Below, piece by piece: positions 58,636 through 64,000 of a stretch of 64,000 nt of DNA. The notes below the pieces were generated by a model, which saw nothing but the letters and a program-made list of their open reading frames with translations, had not been told where the DNA came from and ran no database searches. Position 1 is the first letter of the stretch. Each line of letters opens with the position of its first letter. The DNA comes from Siphonodentalium dalli (taxonomy: Eukaryota > Mollusca > Scaphopoda > Gadilida > Siphonodentaliidae), in contig CP136067.1 in assembly GCA_032622095.1 (NCBI GenBank), positions 119,647,281 through 119,711,280 of the forward strand. The letters are read 5' to 3'. Both the position numbers and the translations under genes were made by a program.

Positions 58636-59321
58636 GAAATGTATATATGTGGGGGGCTCAAGTTCGAGAAAAAGAGTGCAAACTTAGTAAATTACATACT
58701 CCAAGCATAAATTTCAATGATTTTCTGTTTAAAAAAAAAATATATACGCATTTCATTATGTGTATGTAGGATATTTAGCAGCGAACCAGTTAACAAGAAC
58801 TACTCTCGAGATCCAAATGAAAGAATGGTGCAGAATAAAAGTAAGAGGTGGACAATATCCCAAAATCAAATAAGAGTAGGGGGTGGAACAAAAAGTAGGG
58901 GTGTGAACATTGAAGGTTATTCTTTATACTTCACTCGGACTTTCAGCACCAAATCAACGATAAACACATACAGCATAGTGCGTGTTTGTAACAATTGTTA
59001 GAACATAACCAGAAATTTAAATGATGTATACGATTGGAAATGAAACCCTTTAAAAAACATGATAAGTAGGAAATTGGCTCCCAGGCACCCAGGTGAATTA
59101 CAAAATTGCCAATTTTTCATAATCCCCCAAACAGAGTACTGTAAGAAGTTATGATATTAAAACAACTGTGTTAAATTGTGTGAGGCATAGAGGTCTTGTT
59201 GTGATATGGTACTGGTATATACTTTAGTAGAAATTAACTTGCAAGAAATCTTGTCAATTAATTAGGCTAATGATTCATTAGATTAAATCAGTAGCTGAAA
59301 CTAAGGGAAAATGGACTCATT

Positions 59322-59712
59322 TTTATACGCCAGATTGAAAAAAAAAACAGGATGTTTTATATTATTGGTTTGTCCGTCCGTCCGTTTGCTGTTGGTTTTT
59401 GGATGAAAATTTTAGATAGTCTCCACTGAATGGAATGAAATGTGGTATGTGGGTTCACTAGCACAAAATACAAGTCAAGTTCGAAATTGGGTTCACCCTG
59501 CCAATTTTCACCAGATTTGTGGCCCTTTTTGTTTGAATTAGCACTCAATTTTCGTTTCCAAATGGAAATTTAGTAAGTCTGAAGTGAATGGAATGAAATT
59601 TGATGTGAGTTTACTGGCCCAAAATACAGAGGCTCAATTTTCACTAGAATTATGGCCCTTTGTTGGAATTACCATGAGTATATTTTGCCATGTTCTACCG
59701 ATGCTCTTGTTG
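59322..59712 (-). mobile_element. Family G element, minus strand, diverged
   Basis: Starts TTTTATACGCCAGATTGAAA, has a GTCCGTCCGTCCG tail near 59372, and ends TTTGCCATGTTCTACCGATG then CTCTTGTTGC, the complement of the G start. Confidence 0.6.
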
Positions 59713-60770
59713 CTTTTGTGACTTCCGGAAATGAATAAATGTAGGGGTCCAAATAAGCATCATATGGTGTGATTATTTTGACAAAAATAATAATAAACAT
59801 AGGGGTGTGTTTATTTGGATCCCTGGAGTACCTGCACTTGACAATTCAAACATGTTACATGGTTCATGGTCTGTCTTGTTTGTCCACCATTTTGGATGCG
59901 GAACCTTAGTTTGATGCTGAGGAAAGGGAGTCTGTATCTGCTAAATAAACTATCTCCTTGCCTGGAGCGTAGGTCTGAATAGATACCTGTATGGCAATGA
60001 TGAGATTCTCATTATAATGACCACTAATGTGAATCTCATGTACTTTCATGTAAATGTGCAGAAATTCACTAGATAATCATCATATTCAATTATCTGTCTA
60101 CCTCAAGGAACCAAGAGTGTTTATGCTTCAGATTTTGAAGATTTTAGTTCTAATCAGTGAAAAAAATTCAAAGTCACTCATAAAAACAAATTACATTCTT
60201 GTGAATCTTACCCAAAAAAGTGAGAAATTAGATATTCTTCAAATCCCCTTATTCAGATTGGAAGTTAATCTTTGGTAATTTTTTCTCAAATTACAACTGA
60301 TATCCACGAATGTCGTCAATATTTAACATGAAAAAATTGTCATTTGTTCATGTTAATATGGTGAAACGTTTCAAACATCATTGAAATATTGATGAAATCA
60401 CAGAGAAATCTAAACATTTAAATTTTTCAGAAAAAGCATCTCTCCTTATTTTTCTGATTCACATTTTGATTTTCGTAGAAAGTCTTAATTCCCTGTAGAA
60501 ACACTTTGTTTTGATTCTTGAAAAATTTGACGGATGTTAAGACCTGCTTGCTATTTTGAACATATTGATTATGGTTGTCATAGCCAAACAAATCATTGAT
60601 GATATTACGAGTAGTCTCATTCCATTCAACACATATGCATGGTATTTATGAACACCATTAATATATTTGCATTCAGCTGAAACAATATTACATGTTCAAC
60701 ATCTGCCTTATATTGTCACATAAACCAGGAGTAAAAGTAATTTCCTAGTCTGAAAAACATACCATATAGT
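59713..60770. other. PTPN23 intron 2, no feature recognised
   Basis: AT-rich. The 74-residue frame at 60054-60278 has no recognisable motif or splice context. Confidence 0.45.
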
Positions 60771-60775
60771 ATTAA

Positions 60776-61019
60776 GTCTTTCATGATGGGAGCTGCACTG
60801 GTGCACCATTAAATATCATGTGCCAGTGTATTCTCTTATATATGCGAGTCTCCCATAGGGAGCCTCGCATATATAAGAGAATGTACTGGCTTACAAGGTC
60901 AAGGTAAATATTGTTAGCCCAATGTAATCTCTTATATATGCCTATGGGAGACTTGCATATATAAGAATGGTTTGGCACAGGGTTTTCGTAAAATTTCAGG
61001 AACCTCCAGTCAATAAGGG
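60776..61019. mobile_element. Family B TTAA element with two hairpins
   Basis: TTAA at 60772-60775 and 61020-61023. Ends GTCTTTCATGATGGGAGC and CCTCCAGTCAATAAGGG. Palindromes at about 60820-60890 and 60910-60977. It ends ~50 bp before PTPN23 exon 3. Confidence 0.85.
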
Positions 61020-61072
61020 TTAACATATAAATTACCCCCGCAGATTGACTTCAAACTGTTGACTCTCTTCAG

Positions 61073-61200
61073 ACTGCTGTGCAGATATCACAGGACTTCA
61101 TGGGATGCAGTACCCTGAAGAGATACTATTCCCAGCTTCAGTTTCTAAAGAGCAGATTTCCCATGGAGGAGGCCGGAGAGGCGACTATAACATTTACATG
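61073..61200 (+). CDS. PTPN23: PTPN23/HD-PTP-like, exon 3
   Basis: 128-bp exon, phase 0 in, phase 2 out; acceptor CTCTCTTCAG, donor ACATG|GTACAT. It encodes TAVQISQDFMGCSTLKRYY and SQLQFLKSRFPMEE, matching the HD-PTP pattern A-V-x-x-x-x-D-F-x-G-C-S-x-L-x-x-Y-x-x-Q-L-x-x-L-x-S-R-x-P-M. Confidence 0.92.
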
Positions 61201-61395
61201 GTACATAGTCACTACACATTTGTATTGTTAGACACAAGAATCCTCAAATAATTCTGACACAATGAATTTTTTTTTTTGGAATAATAAAAAAAAAATTCTT
61301 GAAAACCATGATAAAAACTTTAGACTTGGTGTTTAAAATACTGTTGGGTTAGTAGGGAGATTCCAACCAGAAGTATTCTTTTTATTTGACCTTAA

Positions 61396-61616
61396 CCTTT
61401 TCTAAACTAAATGGATTCTTCCATTCAGTTATAAAAGTATACTTTGGAAATGTCTTATTTATCTGGAGGGGTGTTCATCAAAAATAAGCAGACAACACAT
61501 AATAAAAGTGCAGAAGGAGTCCTGTATATTGGAGGGAAATGTTCAGATAATAAGTTCAACAAACTGAACATGTCCTAAGAGAACTACTCGTATATGAGTA
61601 TTTAGTATAGAAACGG
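61396..61616. mobile_element. TTAA element, family D, compact copy
   Basis: TTAA at 61392-61395. The left end is CCTTTTCTAAACTAAATGG and the right end GAGTATTTAGTATAGAAACGG followed by TTAT. At ~221 bp with no insertions it is the best reference for family D. Confidence 0.8.
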
Positions 61617-62074
61617 TTATTAGTATCTCTCAGAAATTTGACAAAGTAAAATATTTTAAACTGGCAATGATATCCTGTTGAATTACATATATTGAGTGAC
61701 TTATTAGTGTATGAGATATTAATGGACTAGATTTTTAGAATATTTTGAACATCGATGGGTATTTACTAGTGTCATATTAACTCTTCATACCATTTCTGCA
61801 GTTTATGCGGTCTGTGTGCATTTGTTTTGATATTGACCAATCTTGATTCTACTCCATTTCTACTAAAAGTGTTTTACTGTAATTTTTTTTTTTTTCTTCT
61901 GAAAATTGTATTAAACTGTAATATTTGAAGTGCTAATATGGTATATCTTTAATTATAATCAATTGGTATTTAGTATAGTGTGCACGCATATTTTCTTTAT
62001 ACCTAGTAATGATACTTAAAGTCTTAGAACATATACAAATTCCAGTGTTCCCCACAATATTTATAGATTCAGTA

Positions 62075-62530
62075 ACTCAGATTAAAAATAATTAGACAAA
62101 CCTGGTTTTCGAAATCAATCAAGATATTGTTGTGAAAGATCCATAAACCCAATATGAATGGAATCTGTTGACGTTTGTTCGAGTTATCATGGTAACGAAC
62201 ACACATGTAACATTTCCTAAAAATAGACAAACTGAGGGCTGTAACGCAGGTAGAAAGGATCAGATAAATCTGGTTTTTGAACACATTCGAGATATTTTTG
62301 TAGAAGATCCATATACCAAACATGAATGAAATTGGTTGATGTTTGTTCAAGTTATAGCACTAACAGACATACAATTCCTAAAATTGCTAAAAATAGATGT
62401 AACTCAGGTAAAATAAAATCGAACAAAGCAGATTTTCAAACTCGATTAGGATATTCTTGTGAAATTGGTGGACATTGTTCAAGTTATAACGCCAATGGAC
62501 ATCAAATTTCTATAAATAGAAACGAGTGGC
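62075..62530 (+). repeat. Diverged tandem units related to the 162-bp array
   Basis: GACAAACCTGGTTTTCGAA, GTTCGAGTTATCATGGTAAC (62177) and GAGGGCTGTAACGCAGG recur as TTCAAGTTATAGCACTAAC (62345) and TTCAAGTTATAACGCCAATG (62476). Units are 168 and ~131 bp. Confidence 0.65.
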
Positions 62531-62715
62531 ATAACTAGAGCCATATTTAAAGTGCAACCCTTGTTTTACTTTATACTGTTTTTCAGACAATAAATGTCCA
62601 TTTTACGATTATAGCATATGCTAGCAAAAGAATGTGATGCGTACAAATTATGTAGTGAGATAGTAATAAAGTTAACTGACATAACTGTTTTATATGTTAT
62701 TTGATTCCACTACAG

Positions 62716-62842
62716 GGAGGATATTTACAGTGGGAGAGAGGTTTCCCAGGCTGATATCAGCTTTGAGCAAGCGTCTATATTATACAATGTTGGAGCTCTT
62801 CATTCCGTACTCGGAGCAATGGATACAAGACAGACTGCTGAG
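62716..62842 (+). CDS. PTPN23: PTPN23/HD-PTP-like, exon 4
   Basis: 127-bp exon completing the Trp codon split with exon 3 and ending in phase 0 (GAG|GTAATT). It encodes EDIYSGREVSQADISFEQAS and ILYNVGALHSVLGAMDTRQT. The motif E-Q-A-x-I-L-Y-N-x-G-A-L-H-S-x-L-G-A-M-D is the hallmark helix pair of the HD-PTP BRO1 domain, near the CHMP4-binding surface. Confidence 0.95.
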
Positions 62843-63177
62843 GTAATTGTTCTCAAATATGTTATCATTTTCAGGAGGTACTGATATGTGTCTTTGTTTG
62901 CTAATCCAGACATTGTCAAAGGACCTTTTAAACAATACATGTAACTGGCTACGGCTATCAGCAATGCTGAAGCCATTTGCTGAAGCAAACTGGGCCAAGG
63001 CAAAGGGTTGCCATAGCGGATTGCCGAAGCCAAACAATCTGAATTAAGTGGGCTGTCTTAAAGGTGGTATATCATGTGAATTTAATTTTACAGAAGACCA
63101 AAACACTAATAATCTCTAAAAAATAATATTGGTTTCTAATTATATTGTACCTGCTGATGATTTACAAGTATCATGTA

Positions 63178-63390
63178 CAGTAATGCCCTAAATAATCAAC
63201 TCCTTAACCACAGCAGAATTATGGGTAATTTTTCAGGATTTAGTCGGGAATATGGCTTGTTGCCATTCATCGGAAAGCTCTCACTGAGAGCTTTCCGATG
63301 AATGGCAACAAACCATATTTCCGACTAAATACTGAAAAGTTACCCATAATTCTGCTGTGGATAAGGAGTCGATTAATTAGGGCATTACTG
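63178..63390. mobile_element. Family A hairpin MITE, copy 9 (PTPN23 intron 4)
   Basis: Full-length palindrome with TA borders, turning at CTCTCACTGAGAGC. The arms are nearly identical to each other. Confidence 0.9.
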
Positions 63391-63633
63391 TATTACAGTT
63401 AAGATATTTATCATCATAAGTTGAACAATGGACCACAAAGTTGCTGAGGGCTCTTATTTGAATCAGTTTTCATGCTATTATTTTGGGAGAAACAGTCCAC
63501 TGTTTGTAAGATCTCGGTTCAGGTGATATCTGTCCTTACAACTGGCAATCTGAAATACATGTATGTTTATAGCTGTCCTTATTAACTCAAATTCTGGAAG
63601 AATATCATATTTAATTTTACTATGTTTTTTCAG

Positions 63634-63768
63634 GGTATGAAGGTATCTTGTACACATTTCCAGTGTGCAGCCTGGGCATTTGAACATCTCCGGGATCAGT
63701 TTGCCTGCTCATCGATGAGCTCAGATATGTCACACGAGATTCTCAACTATTGCGCTACACTCATGCTG
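63634..63768 (+). CDS. PTPN23: PTPN23/HD-PTP-like, exon 5
   Basis: 135-bp exon, phase 0 to 0, acceptor TATGTTTTTTCAG, donor CTG|GTAGGT. It encodes GMKVSCTHFQCAAWAFEHLR and SSDMSHEILNYCATLML. HD-PTP shows G-M-K-V-S-C-T-H-F-Q-C-A-A-G-A-F at this point, which distinguishes it from ALIX, the other large BRO1 protein. The gene continues past 64000. Confidence 0.95.
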
Positions 63769-63876
63769 GTAGGTATTGACAAATATCAATAATTTGAAGT
63801 TTTGGAAGATATGGATCAGTTTGCATATGTGACCCGCCATATCAAAACCAGTCGTAAGTCGGGATTTTTTTACCCT

Positions 63877-63948
63877 GTGCCAATGCATTCTCTTATATAT
63901 GAGTCGACCATAGGTCGCCTCGCATATATAAGAGAATGCATTGGCCTA
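63877..63948. mobile_element. B/C-type hairpin module
   Basis: GTGCCAATGCATTCTCTTAT to TAAGAGAATGCATTGGCC with a GTCGACCATAGGTCGCC turn. No TTAA ends were recognised around it. Confidence 0.8.
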
Positions 63949-63973
63949 ACAATTTTTTACAATTTTAATAATT

Positions 63974-64000
63974 ATACGCCCTTTTTGAAAAAAGGTCGTA
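63974..64000 (-). mobile_element. Family G terminus, cut by the window edge
   Basis: TATACGCCCTTTTTGAAAAA and AGGTCGTA are the exact complement of the G end at 9567-9594. Confidence 0.7.

Overview
This is about 64 kb of AT-rich animal nuclear DNA: spliced genes with long introns, no operons, and very dense non-autonomous transposable elements. The gene families (PAGR1-like, HD-PTP/PTPN23-like) and the repeats built around the motif GGGCCATAACTC with GACGGACAGAC tails suggest a marine invertebrate bilaterian, perhaps a mollusc. The species cannot be named from sequence alone.

Genes. (1) Minus strand, 452-11031: two phase-compatible exons of an unrecognised, basic, Ser-rich protein. The gene runs off the left edge. 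(2) Minus strand, 35017-42226, with a likely non-coding first exon ending at 48842: a homologue of PAGR1, the PAXIP1-associated subunit of MLL3/4 histone methyltransferase complexes. It carries a long C-terminal extension with repeated KTPPY motifs. (3) Plus strand, 48260-63768 and beyond: the first five coding exons of a PTPN23/HD-PTP homologue, encoding the N-terminal part of a BRO1 domain. All exon phases join. The PAGR1 first exon appears to lie inside PTPN23 intron 1, so the two genes would be head-to-head with overlapping 5' ends.

Repeats make up most of the rest. Six classes recur. (A) A hairpin MITE with TA target duplication, nine copies. (B/C/D/F) Several families flanked by TTAA (piggyBac-like), some sharing one interchangeable ~70-bp hairpin. 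(E) A ~430-bp element made of two hairpins, eight copies. (G) Elements starting near ACAAGAGCATCG and ending AAAAAGGGCGTATAA, with ~168-bp internal repeats. (H) hAT-like elements with 8-bp duplications (7913-9680, 36123-37087). (I) Tandem arrays that differ in sequence but nearly all have a 155-170 bp period.

Two large fold-back structures stand out. One at 17882-21935 has ~1-1.3 kb inverted arms around a 1.6-kb minisatellite with a ~42-bp unit. The other, at 56165-58490, has ~1 kb arms and lies in PTPN23 intron 2. A Penelope-like fragment at 7500-7775 carries what looks like a type I hammerhead ribozyme on the minus strand. It sits inside a TTAA element that also holds a tRNA-derived SINE head and a hAT element, and the hAT in turn contains a G element. 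A 5'-truncated, frameshifted non-LTR retrotransposon lies in PTPN23 intron 1 (49065-51108).
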